Below, one piece after another: positions 32,483 to 46,300 of a DNA stretch of 64,000 nucleotides. How positions within the stretch are numbered: the stretch's first letter is position 1; each line of letters starts with the position of its first letter. Source of the stretch: Pelodera strongyloides. Its lineage: Eukaryota; Nematoda; Chromadorea; Rhabditida; Rhabditidae. The stretch is from positions 310,001 to 374,000 of the forward strand of contig JAANDG010000027.1 in NCBI GenBank assembly GCA_036852015.1, read 5' to 3'. The notes under the pieces were generated by a model. That model ran no database searches and was not told the DNA's origin. It saw nothing but the letters and a program-made list of their open reading frames with translations. Position numbers and translations under genes: made by a program.

Positions 32483-35400
32483 ATGCTGCGAGGTGTGCAC
32501 TGCCTACTAAGGGCGCATGTAGTCCCCGGAACAAGTGTAGCCAACCTTTATATTAGGTGAGTTAAAAAGTTTAATTTTAGAAAAGAAGAGGAAAATGTGA
32601 GTGCTGCTGTACCTGTGGGAGCCAGTAAAATATTTTACTGTTGACTGGTAGGCTTCACAGCTCCGTTGTGGCAATGTAGTCATATTCATGTGAACCTTAT
32701 TTTCAGTCCCTCATTACGGGTTCTTCCTCAAGCGAAACCACACGATGAAGAAATGACAACTCCGGCTGACCAAACACAGCTTTCAAAGGTTTCGGATTTT
32801 TTATTGATTAAATTAATACAGTGCTCATGATCGAGCTCATTTTCGCAACCAAAGTATCAGTGTGTGCAAAATTGTAAATCGTTTGCTTATGATTACATCC
32901 GAGTCGGAAATTAAAAATGTCCATTGAAAAGGCTTCTCATTCATGTGACATCCAATTTATTTTTTTGTTTGAAAATACACTACTCGAAATTTTTTGGGCT
33001 TTGAATTCTTCTTGATGCTAGTACATATATGGCATATGCGCATTTAAGCCTGCATTAAATATGCTCTACAAAACATGAACATTTAGCGTTTGACGGTACC
33101 TCATTTCACGAGGCCTTCCGTCCTTTCATTGGACCGAAAGCCCCGCAAAGCTCGTCCGGAGTTAAATATCGTGTGTAAGTTATTTCAAGACTATAGTTCG
33201 GCTTTGTCTTATTTACAAAAATAAATTTCACACCATTGCAATTCACAAGATAGTAATTCTTAGGATTTGGATTCGGACCGTGCTAAAATTGACTTTGAAC
33301 TTATATATGTACGTAGAGCTAGAGCTGGTAACGGAAATTTTGCTTGCTTTTCTGGTTTTGGCGTCTGGAACGACGTAATATTCCTGGTAATCTTAAGAGA
33401 AACATTTTCTGTATGACTATGGACTTTGACTTTGAAATTTAAACCAGATGGAACTGGTTCAAAGATGCCTGATAGGCTAGAATCAGTTGGTTAGCGCAAA
33501 ATAAAAATGCAGGCTAATATTATTCTTTTCAGTACCGGATACTCATTTAACGGAATGGCACAAGATGGAGGCGAAAGGGCTTCTGAATGCTTATCTTCAG
33601 TTGTCAAAAAGCAAACTCACATTTCTGATCACATCAACAGCGGTTGCCGGGTACGCACTATTTTTTTCGCTTGCTTATAACTCCGCTACAATACAAATCT
33701 TTGTTTATACAAAATCAGCATAGTCGTAGGTGGACTGGAGTTGTTTTCGTTTCCGATTCTTCCGCGAGTGTGAGTGTATATGGGTGCATCGTTAACTGTG
33801 TATTATGACAAGTTGTTTGATTTCGTATAGGCGAAACTAAAACTCGTCGGACCGTGGATTTAACGATGTGTGTATCAATAAACTATTATATAAAGCGTGA
33901 CCTCTTGAGTTTTCTGGCTCCATTGAACAAGTCATGCCAAGTGTTTTTATAATTGTCGTTCTGGGTAATTAGTAATTAGTAATTACTCATTTCCCGTTCA
34001 GTTATATGATGGGCCCTGGATCTGTTGCTCTGGTCCCACTGGCTGCTTGTACAATCGGAACTGCCCTTTTGTCATCCGCTGCAAATTCGTGTAATCAACT
34101 CCTCGAAGCACCATACGACGCCCAAATGAAGAGAACGCAGAGCCGAGTACTTGTTGTTCACAGGTATCGGTTTTACTAATATTTGTAATCGCCGCTGTTA
34201 AAGGAACCATGTTGATTGTTTTAGAGTGCAAAAAGTTGGTGTATTTAACAAATAAATAAATGAACTAGAACTTTATCAATATGCACAGTAGTTGCACGCA
34301 AATATGCAAATTGGAAGTGATTTTACGAGCAGCGCTGTGGGCTATGCGCAACGTTTTTCCCCTTTCAGTTCAATATTTCTTTTAAGATTCTCCCCTCTGC
34401 ATGCTTTGTCATTCGCTGGAATTGCAGGAGCAGCCGGGTTTGGAGTTTTATATGCCGGTAAGTGTTTATTATTTTTATTATCAAGCCTTTACAAATTCCG
34501 TCTCTTTTAAGGCGAACTACCGGCCGGTTTTGGAAACACATCTAGTACACCAGCATTCTTATGCAGCTTATACAAATGAACACAAATTAGAATAAAAAAA
34601 ATCGAGCTAAATTCGAGTAGCATAAATACGTCGGGGTATTTCGCTTTAAACCGTGTTATCTCATTACTTTGTTATATATGTTTTATAATGGATAATGGCT
34701 GTGCTGGACAGTGGCCTGCCTTATGTATTAGATTTTACTTTACCGTATTACTAAGTAGTTTGTATTCTATCACAGGTTTGTAACATTCTATTATTAAAGA
34801 TAATTTTGTTCCACAAAAATAGAATTGAATTAAGTCTCTTTCGTTAATTGTTTTGAACCCATATTTTGATATTTAGGTGCTAACCCGCTGGCCGCCTACT
34901 TGGGATTGCTGAACCTTGGATTGTATGCCGGAGTATACACACCAATGAAGAGAACGCATATTGGGTGCACATGGGCCGGAGCAATTGTGAGTTTTTCATA
35001 TTTTTATTTCTTGATATTGATCTACATCTACTCGTACTCGTAACGTCGATTACGACTCGTACTCGATATTATAGTGGGGTAGTATTGTTGTTCGTTTGTG
35101 AACTATGATATGTATACCCCACAGTCTATGATATGTATACCAACCCACAGTCATATACAGTAAAGTTGGTGTTTTCATTTTTCTTTCAACTTTCAACAAG
35201 TGTTTGTTTGGTTAGGGTGATTAATAGCTTGTGTAATTGTAAATTTTGTTACATTTATATTATATTAGCACCCGGTATAACTCCGGGGCTATGGGTTGCT
35301 TTTACATGTTTTTTATGTTTTATTGGTGGATGCCATATATCGATATGTTTCACTTAGCGTATAAATTTTTTAGAAAAACCTCGGTATTTGTTCTTTCCAG

Positions 35401-37137
35401 ATATTTTTTTTCTAGGTGGGCGCCATTCCTCCTTTGATGGGTTATGCGGCCGCAACGGGGACCTTGGACGCCTCAGCAATGTATGATTTTCCTTCCAGTT
35501 GTCTTTTTTTTTTAATGTATTGTTGACATTATTTCAATTTAAAGCGGAAAACCGGTCGGTTTTTGAAACGCATCGGCATCGTGGACAACTGAATTCTTAC
35601 GTCTTTATGCTAAGCTAAGCTGCTCGATTTTTATTCTAATCTATGCTCTCTTTATGCTAAGCTGCTCGAATTTAGCTCGATTTTTATTCTAATATATGCT
35701 CTTTTGCATAAGCTACTAGCTACAAAAGAATGTTGTGTGCGATGTATTTCAAAAACCGGCGAACGGCCGGTATTTGGCTTTTAATTAATTGTAATTGCAA
35801 ATAATGTATTAGTTCCGTGGTGATTATTTTCGATGACCACTGTAGCCCACGAACTTTCCAGGTTTCAGTTCAAAATAATTAAATAATAATACGTTTAGTT
35901 AATTATATGTTGGTGCTAAAGTGTGTTTTAGGTGCCTGGCAGCGATTTTATATTCATGGCAATTTCCACATTTTAACGGACTCTCATGGAACCTTCGGCC
36001 CGATTACAGTAAAGTTGGTGTTTTCTTTTGCTTTCAACAAGTGTTTGTTTGGGTTTAGAGGGATTGATAATTTCTGTAATTGTAAATTTGGCAATATTTA
36101 TATTATACTAGCTCCCGGTGTAACTTCGGGGCTATGGATTACTTCTTTACACTGTTTTCATGTTTTATTTGTGGATGCCATATATCAATATGTTTCAGTT
36201 AGCGTAGAAATTTTTAGATAAAAACTTGGTATTTGTTTTTCGACGGTATACACAAGTGTTTAATCAACATTGAACAGTATTTAATAGTATTGAAATACAG
36301 GTGAATAGAAGAGTATGCTCTTTGCTCCTTGGACGTAATTTTTAATTAATTATATTTATTTATATTTTACTATGCTTAGGCCGGCTGCCGGGTATCTTAA
36401 AGCATAAAACAGAGAATAACTATCAATTATGCTAGGCCGGCTACCGAGTAATGTGTGTCACGGATGAACGGTTGTGTCGAGTGACATCAATTCGACACGC
36501 AATTTCCCTCGTTGGACTGTGTTCCGTGGCAGCTCCACTCACTGATTTGACAACGATGACTTTTGCACTCGATTCACTGCCGGTTAATGCGTATCTGGTT
36601 AGTTTTTTTTTGTTGTTGTTTCTGTTTCATTACTATTTATTCTATAGGTTTGCGATTAGATTATGGGGGCATGATAGTATGTTTTAGTTTTAAATTTCTT
36701 ACGCTTTACGCTCGCATGTAGAAAATATGTTAGTTATGTTGCGACGAGCACGACGACGGCCCGGAGTCGAAATGCGGTACTCATTTAAATCCATACCCAT
36801 GTAAATACGAAACACCACTCCGTGACCATGGATGGCGAATATTTCTTCTTTGAATGTGGAATGTTTTGGAGTTTTAGATATTTATTTTGTCTAGGTCTAC
36901 TTGTCCTATCAATTCTACCGTGCGCCCGATGCCAAGAACTCGCGAAAGCTTTTCTTCTTCTCTCTACTTTATCTCCCACTCATTATGCTGTTGATGGTGA
37001 TGAGTAATGCGGGAAGGAATGAAGAGCAGAAGAAGACTCTAGCCGAGAAGGCGGAAGGGATCAAGAAGTTTGTTGCGGGACTGACAGCGTCGGCGTCTGC
37101 GACGACCACGACGACGTCCACAGCACCGGCGAGTTAA
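32483..37137 (+). CDS. cox-10: Protoheme IX farnesyltransferase / heme O synthase COX10 (11 exons)
   Basis: Mitochondrial inner-membrane UbiA-family prenyltransferase that farnesylates heme B to heme O, the first step to heme A for cytochrome c oxidase. Exons are 32483-32556, 32707-32788, 33087-33174, 33533-33650, 34002-34163, 34369-34457, 34877-34986, 35416-35480, 35932-36013, 36436-36597 and 36895-37137. All are GT-AG and in phase, giving 424 residues. The N-terminus is an Arg-bearing presequence. Exon 4 begins the core ([12 protein letters not shown]); exon 5 carries the prenyl-diphosphate site [14 protein letters not shown]; exon 7 has the second conserved stretch YTPMKRT; exon 9 has [14 protein letters not shown], diagnostic for the family. 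In exon 5 the usual RPLV after the aspartate motif reads RVLV. The C-terminus ends in an Ala/Thr-rich tail. Exon 3 boundaries were chosen for the strong donor GT|GTAAGT and are the least certain. Introns 6 and 8 hold MITEs; introns 7 and 9 share a duplicated segment. Confidence 0.95.
34511..34645. mobile_element. MITE copy in cox-10 intron 6
   Basis: TTAA-flanked copy in reverse orientation: GGCGAACTACCGGCCGG at the left, ATCGAGCTAAATTCGAGTAG inside, GTATTTCGCT at the right. Confidence 0.8.
35156..35395 (+). repeat. Intronic duplicated segment, copy A (cox-10 intron 7)
   Basis: About 235 bp beginning TACAGTAAAGTTGGTGTTTT, aligned throughout with 36005-36240. Shared landmarks include CAACAAGTGTTTGTTTGG and GGGGCTATGG. 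It ends about 20 bases before exon 8. Confidence 0.9.
35543..35780. mobile_element. MITE copy in cox-10 intron 8
   Basis: TTAA, then AGCGGAAAACCGGTCGG, to CGGCCGGTATTTGGCTTTTAA. An internal duplication repeats TTTATGCTAAGCTGCTCG and the segment after it. Confidence 0.75.
36005..36240 (+). repeat. Intronic duplicated segment, copy B (exon 9/intron 9 of cox-10)
   Basis: Copy of 35156-35395. Its first nine bases are the last nine of exon 9, so the repeat includes the 5' splice site AAA|GTTGGT. Confidence 0.9.
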
Positions 37138-38696
37138 ACTTAGGAGGATAGAAGTTGGTTGCTTAGTTCTTTTCTATAAAATGTTATTGTAGGCACTGTG
37201 GAGTTATGAGTAGGAGTTCCAAAATCCACCCAGTGAATAACTGCTTGGGTACTAGATGTTTCTTTACGCGTATAAGTTTTGCTACTCTACTATGTGAAAT
37301 TCTGCCACCGTTTGAAAAATTCTAATTATAGTTAATGATATTAGAACGATGTTGTAATGCAGAATTCGAAGCAAACCCAAGTTACCTAAGCGTAAATGAT
37401 TCAGCTCAAGTACGGATATACATTAATGTATTTTCGCTACACGCGAAGATCATATCGGTTTTTAATGTTAGTCAGAATGGTTATTCTTTTTTTCCACCAT
37501 AGTCGATTGATCGTTTTGATATTAAACTTGTAGAATTAGTCTAGGCTAGGTGGTTAGGAGATAGGAGTTGATTTCGATTGTTTTGTTGATTTTTTGCAAA
37601 GTTTATTATGTATTTTGTTATTATTTTCAGTAGAGCAGAACAATATTTTCTATCTAACTTCCTTTTTAGTGTTTAGGAGTAGGTCTGCTAGTGATATTTT
37701 GTACCTGGTTTCTAAAGTAATTAAGCGTCAAATTGAAGTGTTAGTTTTGTACATAGATAAAGCATTCGTTGGTAGTTGGTAGAATTCTCGACTTATGTTC
37801 CTTTGAAGTTTGAAGACTATAAATAGGAAATCTATACATTGTAAGGCACTTTGTTGCAAATCAGTTTTCTAGCATTGTGGGTCAAATTGAGTACCGTATT
37901 TGTCTCTAGTTGCAATGTTGTAGACGTAGATGTAGCAGCTGCAGCTCAACTCTAATCTATCAGCCTTTTGTTACTACACTACAAGTTTGTTTGGACTCCT
38001 TTTGATTAAAATTCTTAACGCTCATCCTTTTGTGTACGATAGCACTGAAAAGATTATAGGAATTGTCCGACGAAGGAAGGTTTAATAAAGTTTTTTTTCT
38101 TCTAAATTATTTCGTTTTGGTGATTTTCCTAGTCCGGTTTTGCTACCGTGTATATTGTTGGCAATCGTTTTGTGTTATTTTACTTGGCAGTAACCGTAAT
38201 ATAGCTATTTTGTGCAGTGAGTGTAATATATTCTGTAGTATGTAGTATTCTTTTATTTTTATTAGAAGTTACCCGAACTTTTGTGAATTACGTGTTTCAT
38301 TTTAGAGTTCTGGGCTGGGCGGACGTTTTATACCCAATTGGGTCAGAAAAGATTGGAAAGAATAAGACCTCCTCAAATCCTGGAACAGCTCGTGGGATTT
38401 GGGATTTCATTTTTTATGACAGGTTGGTTTTAAATTATTTTGCTGTTTTAAATGTGATTTTTTCTTACTTGATTTGTTGCTGTGAGCTTTATTATTTCGC
38501 GAGAATTGTTTTTCTTCTTCGCTGACGTGAGTTCGGACTATGCGGAGATATAGTGAGTTAGTATTTTTTCGATAACCCGCGGTTAGCCTTTGTTGCTTCC
38601 TATTATTGAATAACCTTTAATCTGTTCTGTGGCGCTCCGATTGCAACAAACGATGTTTCATGTTGCTAGACTTTCGTTCTTTCGCCCGTAGGCACA

Positions 38697-38866
38697 GTCT
38701 CCCTCTCTCCCTTACCCTCTCGTGGCATGCAGGCCTGTGTCCTGTACCCCCGATTAGTCCTATATTGTGGAACCTACCTCGCTCCTCTCCCTCGTTCTCT
38801 GTCTCTCTCCCCCTCTCTCTCTCTCTCTCCCTCTCTCTCTCTCTCCCTCACTCCTCACTCCCTAAT
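38697..38866. repeat. CT-rich microsatellite region
   Basis: CTCTC tracts, densest at 38800-38855, in the gap after cox-10. Confidence 0.9.
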
Positions 38867-41800
38867 CTGTGGTGATGTATTGTATGTGTGTATATGTAGG
38901 GATGCAACCATGCAACTTTCACTTTCCATGAAAGTGTATGTGTATGCCGAGGATTATATTGGGATTGTGTGCTCATTCTTCTTCATGTGGACCATTCCTT
39001 ATTCCTTTATTTCAACTATTTTTATAAAATTCATATGCGTAATGAATTAAAGTATTCTTTGCATGTCAGTCTCAGTCAGATAAAGTCAAAGTAAGATTTA
39101 AATGCTTCTGGTTATTGCACCGTTTTTTACACTTCTCCGCGCATTCTCAGTCTTTCCAATAATTGCCCTCTCTCTCTCTCCCTCTCTCAGTTCTCTGCCT
39201 CCCTCACCCTCTTCCATATACAAATAATTGAAATTCCTCCATAATGGCACATTCAATGATCTGTCACTAATCATTGCATCTCGTCTTTTATTTTAAAAAG
39301 GAATGCGTCTTGCTCTACACGAAATGAACTAGACTGGTTCTGTGGTTCTTGTCTCCCCTTTCACATATGCTCTGTTCTTAAATGAATGACTTGTGACTTG
39401 TGATTGATGTTGCGGCTAGGCTAGGTAACGACTAGAGACTATGCCTTCTTTGAGTTTTGAATTTAGCGAGCTGTTAGCTGTTAGTATCTGAATCTTATGC
39501 ATACTGTGTACAGTACATTACACTGTGTATCACGCGAGTGCGAGTGAGTGCCGGTTGGTTTGTGAGACTTCGGTTTTTGTATTACTGTGCATCTGCTTTG
39601 CTCCTATCTATTGACTAAATTGGCTTTTTAACTAGCTAATAAATAGCCTTGCCTTCTTTGAAATGATTTAACGATATCCTTTTTTTTCTTGTCAGATTAC
39701 GGGCTCGCGCGATAAAGGGTTTATTATTGATAGATTGACAAGATTGAGCCTGGCTGGAACTAAAACGTATGCTTTCGAAATAAGAGCACTACACTAAATC
39801 AATTGTCTGAAGACTGAAGACTGAAGTATGTGTGAGCGTGAGCCCGTGAGCTTTTTGGCAAGCTAATGTTTTTTGCTCTTTGTCTTTCGCTCCTTAGTGA
39901 TAAGATTGGACGCTAAGGTCGCTAAGGCTCTTTTGCCTTGTGTATCCTCCCTCGCATGTTGCTTCTGTGAGCATAGACAGACTTTAGTCTAGTTTATGTT
40001 TTGGTGGATTTATAAAGTATTTGTGAATTTGTGTATTCGAGTTCCGTAGCCTGTGGCCGCCGATTGAAGTTTTATTGGATTATGAATTCGAATTGTAGCT
40101 GGTTTGTTGCACCAAGCACCAGTAATACTTTTTTAACTTTTAAATGGACTGGATTTACTAAACATCGATTTTGCAGCATAGAATTGCACCTTTTCACAAG
40201 TGAAACCTAAAAGCTGGAAATAGCTAAGTGATTGTGAAGAATGTGGACGTGACAGTGAAGTGAACTAGTCAACAAGAAGAACAGCCGCTTATATTTGCAT
40301 CCTTATCCTTTGACTATTTATCCTACATCTTTTTTTTTGTTGCTATATTTCCCCCTCTCCCTCATTTCTCTCTGCCTCTGTCCAGACTCTCTCTCTTCTC
40401 TCTCTTCTCTCTCTCTCCATTCCCTCTCCACCTTCCACCTTCAACAATTGCAAATGCGGTTTATGCGCTGTTGTGTTTGCGCGTTCGTTCGACGCATGTG
40501 TGCGCGCACCTTGAGGAGTGAGTGGGGCGTTTGCCTTGCGCGGAAATACCTCTTCTATCTAGGTGTGAGGGCTAACGCCTCTTTGCTTCTTAGCTATTGA
40601 CTTTTTCAAAATGATGATTATGTAATTTGTAATGATTAGGTTTTATTCTGCAACACTATTTCAGTTTTCAACCTGTTTAATTTTCGATAATTTATGATAA
40701 GCTTTTGCATGTGTGATAGAATATGGAACACCTCTTTGGTCAGCTATCTATTCACTTTTGAAATTGAAATATTGATTAATAGATGTTATGGTGCGGCACA
40801 GACGTTAAGTATAGTACTCTTTAATATTTATGTTTTAGTCTGTTTGCTTGCTGTTGGTAACTTGGTTAATATGATTGTAGTACAGTGCGTGCAAGTGTAT
40901 TGCCCCTGTTAAATTGTGCGTATCGTGGTGTTCTTCGTTCTTTATTGGTTTGCAAATTAGAACACCCGATTATGAATTATGAATCATGGTCGTTGACTGG
41001 TTGACTCGTTGATCTATATGCGCACATACATTCTAATTCTACATTGAACGAAAACTGTGTAAACGTTTCTCGTTATCAGTTTGTTTTCTTTGTGATTTCT
41101 CTTTTGCGCCACACTCCTAACCAAATAAAGTTTAAGGTTATAAACGAATTTTCAATTTGGAATACATTGAGTGTGTGTGTGTGCCCTGAGCCCGGACGGG
41201 ACAAACTTGCGTGTAATTCTGTTTTCAATTGCGCGGCTTTTTTTGCTTGTGAGGAAATTTCTGGGAAATTTCATTTGTTGCCCATATTTCCCCCGTTGTG
41301 GTCTTTTCCAATGCTTTGGTCATTTGGTCATTTTTCTTACTAGCTTCCGCAACTTCCGCTCTAAGTGTGGTATCTCTGTCTGTCTTTCATTCTGTCTATA
41401 ATTCTTTGCCTCCATTTCTACTCATACGCTCTAGCCCTCTGTATCTCGGTGTCTCTCCATCTGTGATTCTCTCTGATCTGACTGCTTTTACAATTTTACA
41501 TCACTGCTGAAGTTTTTTTTTGGTAGAAGAAAATTCACAGCTCGACAGCTCACTTAGGAGTGGGCGAAGCAGAACATCCCCGAGTTAAGGGATGTGTATC
41601 TCTTGTGTATTTGTAAATTTGTATCTAAATGATGATGATAGACGTCTTGTCTTATCAGATTTATGCTCATTTTCTCGTTGTTCGGTTGATTTGGGTTTCT
41701 TTAGTAGGTCGTTAGCTGTTTATATGTGATACTATTGCCGCTTTTGCGTTTCGTTTAGCTAATTGTGCATTTAAGTTGTAAGGCAATTAGTGTGTGTAGG

Positions 41801-42282
41801 TTTGAACGCTTGAATTTTGAATTCACTTAGCCACAGCCACATATTCTAAATGTTACTGGATAGTATAGGAAGATGTATTATTATATCGTATTATTATATT
41901 TTTTGTCCTCATTTTATTAAAACGATAGTAAACGTGTCTTGTGCTTGTGCCTATTTGAAGTACCACCCAACCAAGTGTCACTTGTCTTTTGTTTGAGTTA
42001 TGAGTTTCTATTTATTTACACTGTTGTATACATAATTACATTGTGACTAATGACATTAGTATTTTGTTTATATTCTTTATTCTTTCCTCTATTTCTCTAA
42101 CTCTCTTGACGTTCTCTCCCTCTTGCACAACGCGATGCATTTGCTATATTGATTCCAATAGGATAGGCAAAGGGTCCATTTTTTGTCCTTTTTCTTCACT
42201 TTCTTGGCTATTTTTCTTTCCTTTTTATGAGGGCCTTTAGGCTTAAAAGCTTCATTCTTCTTTTTGTTTGGGCATACTTTAA

Positions 42283-42444
42283 AGCGAAATGCTAGCCTCT
42301 TTGGAAAATTTGCATATGATAAGCAAATCCTATGTATCCTATGCTAATTTTGTACGATTGCCGTGGACGATCGTACAAAATTAGCATAGGATACATAGGA
42401 TTTGCTTATCATATGCAAATTTTCCAAAGGGGCAGCATTTCGCT
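42283..42444. mobile_element. Palindromic MITE, AGCGAAATGCTAGC termini
   Basis: Second copy of the 162-bp palindrome at 19.06 kb, also bounded by TTAA, lying upstream of the Gly/Ser-rich gene. Confidence 0.9.
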
Positions 42445-43390
42445 TTAAATATGATTTCTTGTTTCTGTGTTCTTTTGGAAGCTTGCGAATACGAATTTTA
42501 TTAATTTTTTTTTACTTTACTGTCTAGCGGAGTGTTTTTTGGTAGTTTAGTTGACAACCCCTCTTTGCTTTTCGATTCGTACACTATTTCACAATACACT
42601 TTACATGTTTGCAATACGCATTATACGTACTTCCACTTTTTAATTAGGTGTGTTTTGTGCGCTGCACAGCTTTGGTCCCCCCCTCCCCCAACCAAAAAAC
42701 ATGGGCAATTGATTGATTTTTGTTAAGTTTGGGTTTAAATTTAAAATGTAAGCACTTATTTTTGTCCCAGGTGTATGTCCAAACTTTTCCTAGGGTGTTC
42801 AATTGTACTACGAACATCAAACTAAATAAAACTAGAGCCTTTACATCTAACCTAACTAACGGTCCTACGCTCTTCCGGACTCCGGACTTGTTGTTTTTAT
42901 GACTCCTGATAATGTTGCTGTCCTGCTTGTTTTGTGTTGTAATTGCTTAAATTTCAGGTTGGTAACCTGATAGTATCCGGCAAGCGCAATCGGACAGTGT
43001 TAAGTTTTCCGCGGAACTGCCGCGGAACTCCCCCATTGCTCGACCAGGTGCGGTTTATGATTTTCTGCTAGAACTCTTATTTTTGTGTGTGTGAAGGGTT
43101 ATTTTTGTATAAGCAAAACCAACAGATTTTCATATCTTATTCTGTAAATACATAAATAGAGTCTTTATGGGATGGGAACAGTTGAAAATTCGGACAACGA
43201 ATAAGGAATAAGACATAGCCAGTAGCCCACGCCCTACGCCTACTTTTACTTTTTCTAAATGGTTTATTATTTTATTTTTTTTAGTTCTGCGGTTCAGTTT
43301 CAGTCTATCGTTTGGATATTGGCTCTTCTTGGTAGAGCGTAGTCCTTTTGTGATCTAGTCTTTATAGTACTATGAATTTAAGGTGTTGTT

Positions 43391-46300
43391 ATGTCCTATC
43401 GACAGTCGTCGACACGTTCCTATGGCCAGAAACAACGAAATGGTCCAGAATATTCGGCCAGAGGTTATCTTGGAGGAGCTGGGTCCAGGTATGCTTAATA
43501 TTCAGTTTAATATTCTATTAAACAAAGCGGTGTGACACATGGTTTTGAAGAGACTGCTTGACAGGTGCGCTACAATGTGCCTTACTTTACGTATTTAAGG
43601 TGTAGAGTGTAGCACAGTTTGCATATGGTACATGTGAAGTAGTTGTCCGGTAGTCCAGCACACGGTTTACAAATCACCCGACATAACGCTTTAAATTGTG
43701 CGTTCTTTTATTTTCGACTCAGCCGCCTATCATTTAAGTACCGTGCGATATACGATTGCTAATGTAGGTGACCTTAGGTCTGCAATAGAGACAACTGTTA
43801 CCACGACAACGTTGACGGTATCGGAAAATACGCGGCATTATCACCGCTTGCCAGACAACAGGTCAAAAGTGTTGGCGTGTGCGCATGAATGAGGAGAGCA
43901 TGAGCGTCCTTCCGTCGTTACTTGTTAATTAAAACCTTTTCAATTTCATGGTTTTTATAATCGGGAATTTTGAATCTGCTTGGTTTAGTTTAAAGCCCCA
44001 GGAAAACTAGTGCGACGTGTTTTGAAATCAAGATCCTAACATCGTGCAGGTTTTAATTACTAGTAACAGTAAGCGTAGGCTGTAGTGCCTGCACAGGAAA
44101 ATGAGTATGCTTTATTATTTTTGTTTGTCGAACAGTATAGTCATTCATTCACTGTATCCAGCATAACATCTCAGTTTACATAACCGACATTTTTGTTCGA
44201 CATGGACGATGGACTCCAAATGTTTATGTGATAATTGTTGTTTTTGTGAAATATTTATATTGTGTATGAGTGGTCCACATAAATTATTTAACCGTTGTTG
44301 TAGTTATAGTTATCTTAAAGCTTAATGTCTTAAATTACTTTTTTTAGGCACTTTGCCGATGAGTACTCCTACCATGAGGAGTTGACATCGGGACCAAGGA
44401 TAGGTGGGTCTTTTCTCTGTTTCCACACTCTTACTTAGCGATGCTAAGTAATATTATGGAAATGCCTTTTGTTTTCTGGGGTTTTCTGAGGTATGTTAGG
44501 TAGATACGCACGCTGAATCCGCTGTAGAGAATATGTACACGTGCCGGGAAAATCGGTATAGTCATAGTGGTCGAGTGCGTGCGTGCGTGGTTGGTGCGGT
44601 GTGTTCATCTCAAGTCTCAAGCGGGACGGGAGAGCGAAGTTGTAAAAAAGACATAGTATTTGCTCCGCGCCATATTTTCACAACAGAAATAGGGCGGATT
44701 GTTTCTCAGCCTAACTAAGCCCTGATCCTAACCATAGCCTAAGCCCGCTGACGAGCTCACCGGCGAACCACCACCGGAATTAGAATATAGCATAAATTTA
44801 GAGGGCTCATGGCTGAACCACCTCCGGAATTAGCATAGAAGGTATGGGAAGCCCGGAGGTGGTACGAGGAAATTATTAGAAACGTATCAGAAACAGGGAA
44901 AATTTCGCGAACCATCTCCGCACTCACCGGCGAGGTTTATGCCCTGCCTAACGCCCCATTCATATGTAAATAATTTTAGAGACGAGCCGTGTAGACTACG
45001 AAGACGTGCCCGAAATAGATTATGGTGGAGGTTACGGTAGAAGTGGAGGATACGGTCACTCGCAGAGTTTTACCGTACTACAACACAACCGTCCGTCCAT
45101 GTCTGTCTCGGGATCCGGGTTGCCGAGAGCTCCGTCAGCACAACATGGTTAGTTTGGTTTTATGTATAGGTTTTCCTCGGTACTTCGTTTGTTTATGGAC
45201 AGTTGTGTGACCTATGAGAGTGTGTAAGCTAGCAGAAACTTATGGCTTTGACTATATGAAAAATGAAAATTTGGACCTTGTTCTCTTTGCTGATGAACTT
45301 GGCAATGATTGTTGCTTTGAGCTATAGTTCGTTAGTTCCCATGATATACGATCGGAGGAATAACCTAATTAATCGAGCAGATTCATATTGCTGTGAGGTG
45401 TTGGTACATCAAGTTTAGTAGGTTTTGCGTCATATGATCATTGTTTTCCAGATTCCCATTCCCGTCCCAGCTCGACTACCGGCCGTCGTTCTATACCTAC
45501 ACATCAGGGCGGTGCAGGAGGCTATGGATTTGGTTCAAGTCCGAGTTATGTGGCTGACCATTCTGATCGTTCCACACCAACTCACCAACCCGGAGTCGGA
45601 GTCTATCGATCGGACTTTGATAGCCGCGGAGCCAATCAATCGATGAATCAATCGATGAATTACAATAATCGATTTATGGCAGACCGGCACAATCAGTCCT
45701 TGCCTGCTTACCCTGCACACTTTGATGATAATAAACTGCGTCATAGTCCCAGTCGAGACGTCCAGCAAGCAGCCAGAGGCCCACCTGGGCGTAGGCCGGA
45801 TTTCGATCAGTATGGAGCCGGAGGGGATGACGGGACTGTTACAAAATCGATAAATAGAGGACCACGCCCGGTGAGGAGTAATAATCAAGGCAGTCCGGGA
45901 TATTCAGCCGCTTCTTATGAGCAACCCCGTCCGACATCTCAATATCAGCAACACGAAGGAGATTCCAGCTATGTTATCCTGTCCGATAGTTCGAGGGTTA
46001 GTTCAATTTTACTCGGATTGAAATTATGGTGATATGCAAATTTTGTGTGCAACAAGCAAGCTCCGATTTTGCCGATCATTTTGTCCGTTTTGTTCGTTTT
46101 TTGTTAGGTGCTCGGTTTTTTTTTCGAGAATTTATATGAGTTGTTGTTGTTTAATACCCAGGGCGCGCTGAGGATGCAGAAAACGAGGTGGAAATGAACA
46201 TGACACATATTTTTTTTTACTCATTTTACTCAAGCTAATCCATAGCAATCACTGATGTACTTTTCGCCAGTGGTAAAGAAAATTTGGTAACGGAGCTATC

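Larger units (their letters stand above)
37138..43390. other. Gap between cox-10 and the Gly/Ser-rich gene
   Basis: T-rich sequence with a CT microsatellite and one palindromic MITE. Two segments have exon-like borders and an open frame (38307-38422 and 42956-43045) but could not be joined to anything. Confidence 0.45.
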
